Shown one piece after another: positions 50,494-59,599 of a stretch of DNA of 64,000 nucleotides (position 1 is the stretch's first letter; each line of letters begins with the position of its first letter). The stretch covers positions 124,001 through 188,000 of the forward strand of contig NZ_MJGC01000053.1 of NCBI RefSeq assembly GCF_001746915.1. The letters run 5' to 3'. The stretch is from Desertifilum tharense IPPAS B-1220 (GTDB taxonomy: Bacteria > Cyanobacteriota > Cyanobacteriia > Cyanobacteriales > Desertifilaceae). The notes beneath the pieces were generated by a model. It was given only the letters and a program-made list of their open reading frames with translations, was not told where the DNA came from and ran no database searches. The position numbers and the translations under genes were made by a program.

Positions 50494-52989
50494 TTAAAAC
50501 TGAACGGTGATGGAACCGAGGACGGTAAACGGTTCGCCGGGATTAATGTTAGCGTTTCTCAGGGTGCTGGCTGACTCAATGTAGTTGACATCAAAGATAT
50601 TCTTGAAGTTTAAAGCGAGTTGCCAGTTGTTGCGCCGATAGTAAATGGCGGCATTGGTGAGAAAGTAGCTATCGAGTTTAAAGCTATTGGGTAAACCTCC
50701 TTGGCGATCGCCTACAAAGTTAAATCCCACCCCAAATCCTAACCCTTGGAGATCGCCTTGCTGAATTTCGTAGGTTGTCCACAACCCGGCGCTATGTTTG
50801 GGGATATTCGCCAGTCGGCTACCTTCAAAGTCGGGGTTGGTGTCTCTGGTGACTTTGGCATCGTTATAGGTGTAGAAGCCAATTACATTCCAACCCGGTA
50901 CAATTTCTCCGGTGACATCCAATTCCACGCCGCGACTGCGCTGTCTGCCGGTGGGAATCACAAAACCCAGGTTGGGGAAGTCGGGGTCGGCAACGGCGAC
51001 ATTTTGTTTGGTAATGTCAAAGTAAGCCAGGGTGGCAATCAATCGCCGATCGAAGAGTTCTGTTTTGACCCCTACTTCATATCCTTCGCCTTTTTCCGGT
51101 TCTAGGGAACTTCCCGTCGCCGTGGTTCCCAAGTTTGGCGTGAAGGATCGCGAATAGCTGGCGTAGAGGGAGACGTTTTCAACGGGTTTGTAAACTAAAC
51201 CCAAGCGGGGGGTAAAGGCGTCATCGCTTTGGTTATCGCGATCGCCTGCTAAAGGTCGCGTTTCGCGGTCGATATTGTCATAGCGCAAACCCGCTAAGAA
51301 GATCAATCGCTCGTCAAAGAAGGATAGTTGATCTTGCAGATAAACCCCGATCCGATTCACGCGCCGAGAATAGCTGCTACCTAACGGTTCTAGGTCATCC
51401 CGGTTGGGTCTGCGGTTTTGCCCGTAGATGGGATCGAAAATGTTAATGGTGGTGGGGTTGGAGAAGTCGAGAAACGCTAGATAGTCTTCTTCGTAGCGGT
51501 TCAAATCGACCCCAAATAAGAGGGTATGTCCGACGGGGCCTGTGTTAAATTCGCCAACGGCGTTGGTTTGCAGGGTAAAGGAACGATCTTCTGAACTTTG
51601 TTGAGCAAAAATTCGGGAGACATCTCCAGTCTCTTCGTCAATTAAAAAGGGTGCAGAGGTGAAGTTGTAGTCGTATTGATAATACTGGTAGCGGAAGGCG
51701 TTGCGAATTTTCCAGTTGTCGCTGAAGCGATGCTCGAAGTCGTAACCCGTGCTGAGATAATCGTTTTGGGTGATATCGTCGGGTTCGTTGGCGATGCGAT
51801 CGCGCGGGACGTTAACTGGGCGGTTGCCAATGGCGAATAATCCCGGATCGACGGGACGCTTTTCGTTAAGGTAGTCTAGAGACACGCTGAAGTCGGTGCG
51901 ATCGCTGATATTCCAGGTAATGATGGGGGCGATCGCAAATCGTCGGATCTTTTGGTCGTAGTCTCGGAAGCTTTCCCCTTGGCTGTAAATGGCGTTGATC
52001 CGATACAGGACGTTCCCTTCTTCGGTTAGCGGCCCGGAAAAGTCTAAACGCGGTCGGACAAAGTTACGGTTGCCAATTTGCAATTCGGCTTCATAAAAGG
52101 GTTCCCGTAGGGGTCGTTTCCCGACGAGGTTGATAATTCCCCCCGGTTGAATATCGCCGTAGAGGATAGACGCGGGCCCTTTTAAGACTTCAATGCGTTG
52201 GAGGGTTCCGACTTCGGCGAGGGGTTGTTCGCCATACAACCGAAAGCCGTTTTGGACGATGGGTGCGTTTTCAAAGCCGCGCAAGCTAAAATCGTAACCC
52301 CGACTCCCGGAAGTTCCGCCAAAGGAAACGCCGCTGACGTTGCGTAAGGCTTCTTCGAGGCGTACCACTTGCTGATCTTGGATGACGCGCTGGGGAACGA
52401 CTTGGATCGCTTGCGGCGTATCGATAATCGGGGTATCGGTACGAGTTCCGGTGGTGGCGTTGGGGACGAGGTAGCGTTCGCCTGATTGCGGGGTGGTAAT
52501 CAGAACTTCGATTTCTTCTTGTCCCGGTTCAATGGCAGGCGGGGGTTGTGGGGAAGGCTGCGTTGCGGTTGGGGAGTCGGTCGCCGCTGCAAGAACCACT
52601 TGACCGTTGCGATCGCTAACTGCGACGGTGGGTAATTCGGTGGTGCCAACAATCGTAATTCTGACTGAATTGGGCGATTGTTGAACGGCGTTAACGCTGG
52701 CTATTCCGGGCGCGGGTTCCCGTTGCTCAAAGCTTTGACCTGTAGGTAGCCGCAATTGGCTATTGACAATATCGACAAACCATGTTGTCCCAAAGCTCCC
52801 GGTAAAGGTTTGGGGAATAGCGGTTGAGTCGGTCTGGAGGATGACTTCTAGACCTTGAGTTGTGGGTTGGATGGTAACACCCGCGATCTCGATCGTTTGG
52901 GCGATCGCGGGTGCTGCGATTAGTGCAAGAGTTGCGTTCGCCAGCAAAAGACTGGGAACTCGGTATAGTCCGTTCAAACTGATTCTCAC
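50494..52989 (-). CDS. TonB-dependent siderophore receptor with N-terminal AMIN domain
   Basis: This 831-residue outer-membrane protein has a signal peptide (to about residue 31, PAIAQ), an AMIN domain (~33-135) typical of cyanobacterial receptors, a proline-rich linker, a TonB box region, and a plug domain (~185-300: DTPQAIQVVPQRVIQDQQ, LRGFENAPIVQNGF, IEVLKGPASILYG, PGGIINL). A 22-strand barrel follows, ending in aromatic Phe (SITVQF). It is of the FhuA/FoxA class for ferric hydroxamate or other siderophores. The start is GTG at 52987-52989. Fur-like boxes lie upstream. Confidence 0.93.
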   Translation of the reverse strand: MRISLNGLYRVPSLLLANATLALIAAPAIAQTIEIAGVTIQPTTQGLEVILQTDSTAIPQTFTGSFGTTWFVDIVNSQLRLPTGQSFEQREPAPGIASVNAVQQSPNSVRITIVGTTELPTVAVSDRNGQVVLAAATDSPTATQPSPQPPPAIEPGQEEIEVLITTPQSGERYLVPNATTGTRTDTPIIDTPQAIQVVPQRVIQDQQVVRLEEALRNVSGVSFGGTSGSRGYDFSLRGFENAPIVQNGFRLYGEQPLAEVGTLQRIEVLKGPASILYGDIQPGGIINLVGKRPLREPFYEAELQIGNRNFVRPRLDFSGPLTEEGNVLYRINAIYSQGESFRDYDQKIRRFAIAPIITWNISDRTDFSVSLDYLNEKRPVDPGLFAIGNRPVNVPRDRIANEPDDITQNDYLSTGYDFEHRFSDNWKIRNAFRYQYYQYDYNFTSAPFLIDEETGDVSRIFAQQSSEDRSFTLQTNAVGEFNTGPVGHTLLFGVDLNRYEEDYLAFLDFSNPTTINIFDPIYGQNRRPNRDDLEPLGSSYSRRVNRIGVYLQDQLSFFDERLIFLAGLRYDNIDRETRPLAGDRDNQSDDAFTPRLGLVYKPVENVSLYASYSRSFTPNLGTTATGSSLEPEKGEGYEVGVKTELFDRRLIATLAYFDITKQNVAVADPDFPNLGFVIPTGRQRSRGVELDVTGEIVPGWNVIGFYTYNDAKVTRDTNPDFEGSRLANIPKHSAGLWTTYEIQQGDLQGLGFGVGFNFVGDRQGGLPNSFKLDSYFLTNAAIYYRRNNWQLALNFKNIFDVNYIESASTLRNANINPGEPFTVLGSITVQF

Positions 52990-53362
52990 TCCCTCACCTG
53001 ATATGGATAGATCGAGTTACCCGATCTTTAGAAAATTATTGAAAAATACTATCATTAATTTGATTTTTGAAAATCATTATTGCTAATTTTTCGATTCAAA
53101 TTGGGGCGATCGCCGCTGTTCAGTTAGGCTGCTCGCCCTTATCCCTGGGTGAATAAGGCAAAATGAGAAAAGCGATCGCCCCTAGCCCTGGTCGATCTTC
53201 GCCTGACTCTAACTGATAATAACTTTCACTGAAAACAGTAACTTTTACAGCAAACGGTATTCTTTTGCAAGCCTGCTGTCCTCCCAAATGAAGGTTAGTT
53301 TTAATACTCCAATCACCCCAACAGACACTTACTGAAGGCATCTGTTGGGATCGGGTTGAAGC
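52990..53362. other. Intergenic region between the salicylate synthase and TonB receptor genes
   Basis: It contains the AT-rich Fur-like boxes at 53041-53081 and HIP1 sites. Next to the salicylate synthase stop there is a perfect palindrome GAAGCCTAGGCTTC (53359-53372). A 73-codon minus-strand frame (53120-53341) is not convincing as a gene. Confidence 0.5.
53041..53081. promoter_or_regulatory. Tandem Fur-box-like sequences upstream of the TonB receptor
   Basis: Against the 19-base Fur consensus GATAATGATAATCATTATC, the segment 53041-53059 matches 12 positions and 53063-53081 matches 13, including TGAAAATCATTAT. Counting was by eye. The location about 50-100 bases upstream of the receptor start fits iron control. 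Confidence 0.4.
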
Positions 53363-54685
53363 CTAGGCTTCTAACACCACATTGGTCAGCATCGTATTCA
53401 TTTTGTTCACCGATTCCACGTATTCCCGTTGGGGAATCGACTCGCCCACAATTCCGGCCCCCGCATTGAGATAAATTTCGCTACCGTATTGGTAAACCGA
53501 GCGGATCGCGATCGCCATATCTGCCAACCCCTGACTATCCACCCAACCAATACTCCCGGCATAGATCCCGCGCGGTTCATCTTCCAAGCGATCGATCCAC
53601 TCCAGCGCCTGCGACTTATCGATCCCCGACACCGTAATTCCCGGAAACAGCACCGTCAGCGCATCCCATAGCGTCTTACCCGCGCGTAACTGACCCCCCA
53701 CCCGCGAGGACAAGTGCTGCACGCAGCGATACTTCTTCACCTCCATAAAATTGAACACCCGCACCGTTTCCGGCAGACAGAACGAATCGAGTTCGCTTTG
53801 GGCCAACCAAATCGATAGCGCGTGTTCCTTCACCTCCTTCGCATCCCTAAACAGTTCGTCATACAGGCGCGCATCATCCTCAGCGCGATCGCTGCGGGGT
53901 CGAGTTCCCGCCAAGGGGTTTGTAATCACGGTTCGATCTGCGTGGACTTCCATCAAAATTTCTGGACTAAAACCCACCGCGCGCACATCTTCCAACTGCA
54001 AGCAATAGGAACGCGCCGAGTTATTCGCCTGAGAACCGACAACATACGTTCCCAACACATCCAAATTGCCGCTCAATTTCTTCGAGCGAGAGATAATTGC
54101 TTTATGCAAGCGATCGCTTTGAATCGCCCCAATCAACTGTTCGATCCGTTGAGAATAGTCCGCACAGTCGGCAAAATCTTGCGTTAAATCCAGCGGCGTA
54201 TAGGTGGGGATCTCGCTGGTTTGGGCCAGAAGGGTTTGGATGGGTTCTAGCGATCGCACCGTCCGAATTAACACCCCTTCGGCAGAAACGCGCAACTCCG
54301 TCTCCGGCACCATAAAATAGAGCAACGGTTGGGCGATCGCCTTAGAATAGGCCGAATAAAATCCCGCCATATCAAACGACACATAACCGTAAGCCGTCCA
54401 GTCTTGAAGCGATAAAGACCCCAGCAACTCCCCAACCTGCTTAAACGGATCGGTAGCCGGTTCGCAGCGAGTGCGATCGCCACTGTCCAATTGCACCGTA
54501 TCGCGCGTTACGAGAACCCTCGCAAGCTGATTTCCAGCGATCCGAACTTCCCCCTTCCCTTCGTAGAGAACATAGGACTTAAAAATTCCTGCCTTCAGAC
54601 AGCGGTGTAAAATCGCCGTCGCATCCTGTTGGCCCGAAATAAATACTTCTTGATACGTCGGGATCGTTTGAATTTGCGTCACCAT
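53363..54685 (-). CDS. Salicylate synthase / isochorismate synthase (MbtI/Irp9-like, chorismate-utilising)
   Basis: This 440-residue chorismate-binding enzyme has Lys195 in LHKAIISR (the catalytic base position of MbtI/EntC), GFSPEILMEV, NPLAGTRPR, KEVKEHALSIWLA, the VQHLSSRV strand, GITVSGIDKSQALEWI and the C-terminal NAGAGIVGESIPQREY. The TVSGI(x)K segment and overall pattern fit salicylate synthases better than menaquinone or EntC-type isochorismate synthases. The expected product is salicylate from chorismate, or isochorismate if the lyase step is missing. It follows the ligase by 22 bases and precedes the uptake genes. Confidence 0.75.
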   Translation of the reverse strand: MVTQIQTIPTYQEVFISGQQDATAILHRCLKAGIFKSYVLYEGKGEVRIAGNQLARVLVTRDTVQLDSGDRTRCEPATDPFKQVGELLGSLSLQDWTAYGYVSFDMAGFYSAYSKAIAQPLLYFMVPETELRVSAEGVLIRTVRSLEPIQTLLAQTSEIPTYTPLDLTQDFADCADYSQRIEQLIGAIQSDRLHKAIISRSKKLSGNLDVLGTYVVGSQANNSARSYCLQLEDVRAVGFSPEILMEVHADRTVITNPLAGTRPRSDRAEDDARLYDELFRDAKEVKEHALSIWLAQSELDSFCLPETVRVFNFMEVKKYRCVQHLSSRVGGQLRAGKTLWDALTVLFPGITVSGIDKSQALEWIDRLEDEPRGIYAGSIGWVDSQGLADMAIAIRSVYQYGSEIYLNAGAGIVGESIPQREYVESVNKMNTMLTNVVLEA

Positions 54686-54707
54686 AACAATTGTCCTGAG
54701 TGCTGAT

Positions 54708-56258
54708 TTATGCGCGAGTGGTAGAAAAATCGGTGCGTTGTTGAGAACGCATTAGTAACTTGCGGTGAATTTTGCCTGTGGGAGTACGCGGTAACTCCTC
54801 TACAAAACAAACCTTTTTCGGCGCTTTGAAGTGAGGTAAGCGCTGTTTAGCAAAGCGGCAAATCTGCTGCTCTAATTCCGGGGATGGCTGATAGTCCGCT
54901 TTCAGGGTAATATAAGCCACCACCTGAGTTAGCGCCTCAGACTCTGGAACCACCGCCACCTCTAAAATCTGCGGATGTTGGTGCAACACATCCTCAATTT
55001 CCATCGGCGAAACCCATTGACCGTTCACCTTAAACAGGTCATCCTTGCGGCCCATAAACTTAAAATACCCGTCCGCATCGCACAGGTACTTATCCCCCGT
55101 TCGCATTGCATTACCATAGAGGGCCTGCCGCGTTTGTTCCAGTCGGTTCCAATACCCCAGCATCAAGCTGTCGCCGCTGACTTGCAAATTGCCAATTTCA
55201 CCAGGGGGACAGGTTGCGCCAAACTCATCCACCACGCGCACGTCATATCCGGGAACCGGACGGCCAGACGTACCGGGTTTGCATTCTCCCGCGCGGTTGG
55301 CGAGGAAAATATGCAAAAATTCTGTCGTCCCAATTCCTTCGCAGATTTCCCGGCCATATACTTCGCGCCACTGCTGCCAAAGGCTTTCGGGGAGTTGTTC
55401 GGCGGCTGAAACGCACAGTCGCAGCGAAGAAACATCTAGCGGCGCAATATCGCGAACGGCGAGTAAGTTGGCATATACGCTGGGAATGCCAAAAAAGACT
55501 GTCGGTCGATAGCGCTCAATATCGGCAATGATATCAAAGGCGTTATTGGCATCGGAAAGGACAGTCGCCGCACCCACCGCCATTGGCATATATAAGCTAT
55601 TTCCCAAACCGTAGGCAAAAGGCAGATTGGCAACAGAATAGGTAATATCTTCGGGTTGCAAGCCTAGGGTTGCTTTGCCATAGTTTTCTGCACAGACCAC
55701 CATGTTCTGGTGCAGGTGAATAACGCCTTTGGGGTTGCCTGTACTGCCGGAGGTGTACAGCCAAAAGGCGGGTTCGTCGCGGAGGGTGTCAGCAGGGGGT
55801 AGCGGTTGTGCTGGCATTGGCGACAGGTGCGCCAAAAAGGGGGTTTCTCCGTCTTGAAGCAGGGTTGTTTGTAAATTAGGAGATTGGATGGGGTGCAGTT
55901 GCGTCTGCCAAGTTTGGGTGGTGAGTAAGAGTTTGGCCCGCGAGTCTTGCAGGATGTACTGCACTTCTTCTAAGCTGCAAGCGGTGTTGATGGGAACGGG
56001 AACGGCACCGATCCAGATGGCTCCCCAAAAGGTGAAAATGAATTCTGGGGTATCGGGTAATAGGAGTGCTATTCGATTTTCGCGTTCAATGCCGAGTTCT
56101 AGGAGCGATCGCGCTGCCTTTTGCACCCATTCATAGACTTGAGCGTAAGTATAGGTTTGTTCTTGGTAAAACAGGGCGATTTTGTCGCTGAGATGGCGTT
56201 CTAGAAAATAGGCAGCAACATTAAAGCGGCGAGGTAGTTGTTGAGAAATCCTTTCCAT
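54708..56258 (-). CDS. Aryl-activating AMP-forming ligase (benzoate-CoA ligase family)
   Basis: This 516-residue adenylate-forming enzyme has the phosphate loop YTSGSTGNPKGV (~168-179), EGIGTTEFLHIF, RTGDKY, the hinge GRKDDLFKVNGQWVSP and the C-terminal catalytic Lys in TPTGKIHRKLL. The region TYSVANLPFAYGLGNSLYMPM is characteristic of the benzoate/4-hydroxybenzoate-CoA ligase family. With salicylate synthase directly downstream and a carrier protein and PPTase upstream, the likely job is to activate salicylate and load it on a carrier. The substrate and the acceptor (CoA or ACP) are inferred. Confidence 0.85.
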   Translation of the reverse strand: MERISQQLPRRFNVAAYFLERHLSDKIALFYQEQTYTYAQVYEWVQKAARSLLELGIERENRIALLLPDTPEFIFTFWGAIWIGAVPVPINTACSLEEVQYILQDSRAKLLLTTQTWQTQLHPIQSPNLQTTLLQDGETPFLAHLSPMPAQPLPPADTLRDEPAFWLYTSGSTGNPKGVIHLHQNMVVCAENYGKATLGLQPEDITYSVANLPFAYGLGNSLYMPMAVGAATVLSDANNAFDIIADIERYRPTVFFGIPSVYANLLAVRDIAPLDVSSLRLCVSAAEQLPESLWQQWREVYGREICEGIGTTEFLHIFLANRAGECKPGTSGRPVPGYDVRVVDEFGATCPPGEIGNLQVSGDSLMLGYWNRLEQTRQALYGNAMRTGDKYLCDADGYFKFMGRKDDLFKVNGQWVSPMEIEDVLHQHPQILEVAVVPESEALTQVVAYITLKADYQPSPELEQQICRFAKQRLPHFKAPKKVCFVEELPRTPTGKIHRKLLMRSQQRTDFSTTRA

Positions 56259-56284
56259 TGGTTTGATCCTGGGTGGTTAATCTT

Positions 56285-56689
56285 TCACTGAGCCACAACC
56301 CAAACGAGGACGCGTTCTTCCCAATGACACCAACTGGCTAGCCATTGCTGAATCTGTTTTTGTTCGGCGATGGCGATCGCTTTTCCATGCAAGCAAATGG
56401 TGAGTTGATGCGAGGAGAGGTTGGCTTCAATTTCATGCCAGTCAATTCCTACTAATCCGGTTGAGAGTGCTTTTCCTACGGCTTCTTTGGTGGCAAAGCA
56501 GACTGCAAAGGCTTGAGGAGGATGGGGATGAGCTTGACAGCGCTCAATTTCGCTTGGGGTGAAAATTAGGTTTAGGGTTTCGCGATCGTATCGTTCAATC
56601 CATTTCACCATTTTGGCGATGGGGGCAATATCAACGCCAATTCCTTTAAGTCCAGCACTGGGTTGTTGCTCAGGGAAGAAAATTTTCAA
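56285..56689 (-). CDS. AcpS-type 4'-phosphopantetheinyl transferase
   Basis: This 134-residue protein has GIGVDIAPI (metal-binding Asp, residue ~20), IFTPSEIERC and FATKEAVGKALSTGL (Glu near residue 69), the holo-ACP synthase signature. It attaches phosphopantetheine to carrier proteins, presumably the ACP upstream and the KAS III-fused carrier. The start appears to be TTG at 56687-56689 next to a GGAGG that is very close; no better start exists in frame. It lies 26 bases before the ligase. Confidence 0.87.
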   Translation of the reverse strand: MKIFFPEQQPSAGLKGIGVDIAPIAKMVKWIERYDRETLNLIFTPSEIERCQAHPHPPQAFAVCFATKEAVGKALSTGLVGIDWHEIEANLSSHQLTICLHGKAIAIAEQKQIQQWLASWCHWEERVLVWVVAQ

Positions 56690-56996
56690 GCCTCCGTTAA
56701 TGGTTTGAGGGGGATTTGGCAGTAGAAGCGCGATATTTTCATGACTCTTTTTGAATCGGGAGGCGACTCTTTACAAGGTTGGGCGGTTCGTGACTGAATT
56801 GGACTTCAAAACTTGATAAAAATCCCCGATTTTTAAGGGGCTTAAAATACAAGCGATCGCAGCAGTGTAAGTCAATCTGACTTCTGAATTTCCACTTAAA
56901 GCTGAGGCTTTTGTTGATGTAGCAATTTTTAAACCAAAATCTGTCGCGTAGGTTGGGTTAAACAAGACTCAACCCAAGCGACGACTTTAGAGATAT
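56690..56996. other. Gap between ACP and AcpS genes with terminator-like and repeat elements
   Basis: On the minus strand a short CCCC/GGGG stem followed by ATTTTTATC at about 56816-56848 resembles a weak terminator. The TTGGGTT...AACCCAA element sits at 56948-56977. An 18-codon out-of-frame ATG frame leads into the AcpS start and could couple translation. No gene is seen. Confidence 0.45.
56948..56977. repeat. TTGGGTT...AACCCAA interspersed hairpin (second copy)
   Basis: GTAGGTTGGGTT and CAACCCAA form 7-base arms around about 11 bases. It is the same family as 30671-30700, in the opposite orientation. Confidence 0.6.
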
Positions 56997-57257
56997 TTAA
57001 GTTTGGGAGAGACTAATTTCAGATTGAATTGCCGTTTCAACGCGCTGACAAACCTGGGCTAGCGTCATATCTTGACGCGTTTCTAGTTTGACTCGAACGC
57101 TAAACTGGCGCTTTAACTCTAAAGATAATTCTACGATTTCTGTAGAGTCAAGCTGTAAATCTCGATGGAGTAAAGTCTGTTCATGTAAATCCTCTTTGGG
57201 AATGCCAAGATGGCTCAGGATGGTTTGCAGAATACCCATCACTTCTAGATGATTCAT
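56997..57257 (-). CDS. Stand-alone acyl/aryl carrier protein
   Basis: This 86-residue protein has the carrier-protein fold with the phosphopantetheine attachment site LQLDSTEIVEL (Ser38) and helix III region MTLAQVCQRVETAI. The sequence around the Ser (DST rather than DSL) differs from fatty-acid ACP, suggesting a dedicated secondary-metabolism carrier. It is divergent to the KAS III-ACP gene across a 502-base region and co-directional with AcpS, ligase and synthase genes. Confidence 0.88.
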   Translation of the reverse strand: MNHLEVMGILQTILSHLGIPKEDLHEQTLLHRDLQLDSTEIVELSLELKRQFSVRVKLETRQDMTLAQVCQRVETAIQSEISLSQT

Positions 57258-57759
57258 AGGGTCAAATCCCTGGAAAAAATGATGCGTTTCTCTACAAATT
57301 CGGGCGCTTGCAGTTGTTATCTCCCAACTGTTTTCGGTACGCGCAACAAACAGAACGCGGAGAATGCTGCGAGCAGGGGCTGCTATTGATAGATTTCAGC
57401 ATACTCGCTTTTGTCCAAATCGCAAGTTTAGCTTCAAACCCTTACCCTACCTCGCTTGCAGGGGATTTTGGAGCTTATTGATAATTAATTTCTATTAAAA
57501 ATCTCTGAGGAATAAAAAAAAGAGTGGCTTTGAGGTCTTGCCAGGGGGAGGTGAAGTAGTAGAATACCTAAGTCAGTCGCTAATTATTCTCAACTACTGC
57601 TTGAGACTCTTGAGAGATTTATCTGTCAGCCCTTGTTGACGCAGGCGACCGACCCAGATTCAAGCATTGGCCCTAGTTGAACAGTACAGAGCTTTCAATC
57701 CACTCCACTGATTGAACTCTTCCTTCCTTTATCCATCGCCCTTGAGAAGGAGTTATACC
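57258..57759. other. Divergent regulatory region between ACP and KAS III-ACP genes
   Basis: About 500 bases without a gene. It has an AT-rich core (57472-57520) containing GATAATTAATTTCTATTAA, a weak (about 10 of 19) resemblance to a Fur box. A strong ribosome-binding run AGAAGGAG lies just before the KAS III start. It probably carries both divergent promoters. Confidence 0.45.
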
Positions 57760-59226
57760 GTGACGAGTTGCTCGATCGGTATTCGTTCGGTTGCTGTCCA
57801 ATTTCCCCGTGAAATTCGGACAAACGATTACTGGTCTGAAAAATACCCAGATTTAGCCGCCCCTGTTGCTTCCCGGCGTTCTCGGATCGCCCGATCTGCA
57901 CCCGCCAACCCCAGCGGCTTTGATATTTGGTCGCAAGAGGTTGCGCCGTATTTAAGCGATCGCTTTCGGGGGAATGTCGAACGGCGAGTGCTGAGTGGGA
58001 CCGAAACCGCGCTGAGTCTGGAAACCCAGGCCATTGAGGAGGCGATCGCCGCTGCGAACTTGCAACCCGATGACATCGATTTAGCGATCGCGACTTCCCT
58101 ATTTTCCGACACCCTCGGCTTCGGTCAGGCCGCCAAACTGGGCTTGCGCTGTCCGGCGTGGAACCTTGAGTCCACCTGTGCTAGCGCCCTCGTCGCCTTA
58201 CAAACGGCCCGCGCCCTGATCCAAACTGGAGAGTATCGCCATATCCTGGTTGTCGTTTCCCAGATGGGATCGAAAGCCGTTGAAGAAACCGATACCCTAT
58301 CCTGGTCAATGGGAGACGCGGCGGGCGCATTCATTGTCAGCGAAATGCCCGCCCACCAAGGGGTTCTCGCCACCCACATCATCAGCGCCAGGGCCGCCGC
58401 CGGGGCTTATACTTACGAACTCGCTAGCGATCGCCTCCAGATCCGCACCGGAGACAACGCCAGCGCGATCGCCGAAACCGCCGTTGACTTTGTACGCACT
58501 TGCACCCAAGCCGTTTTAGACAAAGCGGGAGTGAGTTTGCAAGAGATTAACGGGTTTGCCTTCAACACCCCAACTGCTTGGTATGCCAGCGTTTGCGCCC
58601 GCGCCTTGGGCATCGATCCTGCACGGACTTGGAATCTTTACCCCCGCTACGCCAATATTGGGCCCGTTTTCCCCCTAGCAAACCTCGACTGGGCAGCGAG
58701 ATCGCAAAAACTAAAAGAAAATGACCTGATCCTCGTCTACGCCAACGGTGCAGGCGCAACCGCCGTTGCTACCGTGATGCGTTGGGGAGATGTCGCCCTA
58801 GGTTGCGAACCCGCCCCCCCCTTAAGCAGCGCCGCCGCCCAAACCACCGTACAGCTAGCCGCACCAGAACCCACCCAGCCTGCGGAAATTCCCAACTTAT
58901 CCCTAGAAAAACTTTTAGCCACCGCCCCCAGCAAACGAGAAATCCAATTAGAAACCTATCTTTTAAGCTGGTTTGCCAGTTCTCTGCAAAAACCCATCCA
59001 TCAATTTAACCCCCAACAAACCTTCGCCACCTTACTCGACTCCTTAATGGCACTAATGCTGAAAAGCCGAATAGAAGTCGATCTCCAAGTCCAAGTCCCC
59101 ATCGAACAACTCTTTGGCGATCGCACTATTCACCAACTCGCTGAATATATCCTCTCTCAACTCACCCTCACCACCCTCACAAGTTCTCCCCTCTGCGTGG
59201 AAGAACGGGAGACTTTGCGACTCTGA
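57760..59226 (+). CDS. KAS III-like condensing enzyme fused to a C-terminal carrier domain
   Basis: The GTG at 57760, 7 bases after AGAAGGAG, gives 488 residues. Residues ~1-350 form a thiolase-fold KAS III with catalytic Cys140 in ESTCASALVAL, WSMGDAAGAFIV and YANIGPVFPLANLDW (Asn position). The segment aligned with the FabH HQAN reads NTPTAW, so the usual His is not there. A Pro/Ala linker (~355-385) leads to a carrier domain with Ser428 in LDSLMALMLKSRIEV. The enzyme would transfer or condense an acyl/aryl group on its own carrier. It is divergent to the aryl-activation operon and probably functionally joined to it. Confidence 0.85.
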   Translation: MTSCSIGIRSVAVQFPREIRTNDYWSEKYPDLAAPVASRRSRIARSAPANPSGFDIWSQEVAPYLSDRFRGNVERRVLSGTETALSLETQAIEEAIAAANLQPDDIDLAIATSLFSDTLGFGQAAKLGLRCPAWNLESTCASALVALQTARALIQTGEYRHILVVVSQMGSKAVEETDTLSWSMGDAAGAFIVSEMPAHQGVLATHIISARAAAGAYTYELASDRLQIRTGDNASAIAETAVDFVRTCTQAVLDKAGVSLQEINGFAFNTPTAWYASVCARALGIDPARTWNLYPRYANIGPVFPLANLDWAARSQKLKENDLILVYANGAGATAVATVMRWGDVALGCEPAPPLSSAAAQTTVQLAAPEPTQPAEIPNLSLEKLLATAPSKREIQLETYLLSWFASSLQKPIHQFNPQQTFATLLDSLMALMLKSRIEVDLQVQVPIEQLFGDRTIHQLAEYILSQLTLTTLTSSPLCVEERETLRL

Positions 59227-59599
59227 GGAGGATGGGGAGATGGGGAGGTGGGGGGATGGGGGGATGGAGGTGTCTGGTGGGAATTCAACACTTTGCTCTT
59301 CTAGAGAGGATGGGGGGATGGGGAGGTGGGGAGATGGGGGGATGGAAGTGTCTGGTAGGAATTCAACACTTTGCTCTTAATTCAAGACTTAAAAAGCACT
59401 TTATTTCTCATTCAGCATCCCGCAACGCACCAAGCCAAATACAGCACTTCAAACTCAGCACTTCCAACTCCCCTCTTCCCCAACCCCCAACTCCCAACTC
59501 CCAACTCCCCTCTTCCCCAACCCCCAACTCCCAACTCCTAACTCCCCTCTTCCCCAACCCCCAACTCCCAATTCCCAATTCCCTTCTTCTCCCCAACCC
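59227..59599. repeat. Mosaic interspersed repeat between KAS III-ACP and crtX
   Basis: Two G-rich units with GATGGAGGTGTCTGGTGGGA and GATGGAAGTGTCTGGTAGGA (59265-59284 and 59341-59360) are direct repeats of about 75 bases. From 59465 on, four or more C-rich CCCCAACCCCCAACTCCCAA units run on into the 3' end of crtX. No other gene is seen. Confidence 0.85.

Noticed and set aside
53120..53341. 73-codon minus-strand frame between the salicylate synthase and TonB genes
   Set aside because: No motif or start signal; composition fits intergenic DNA.
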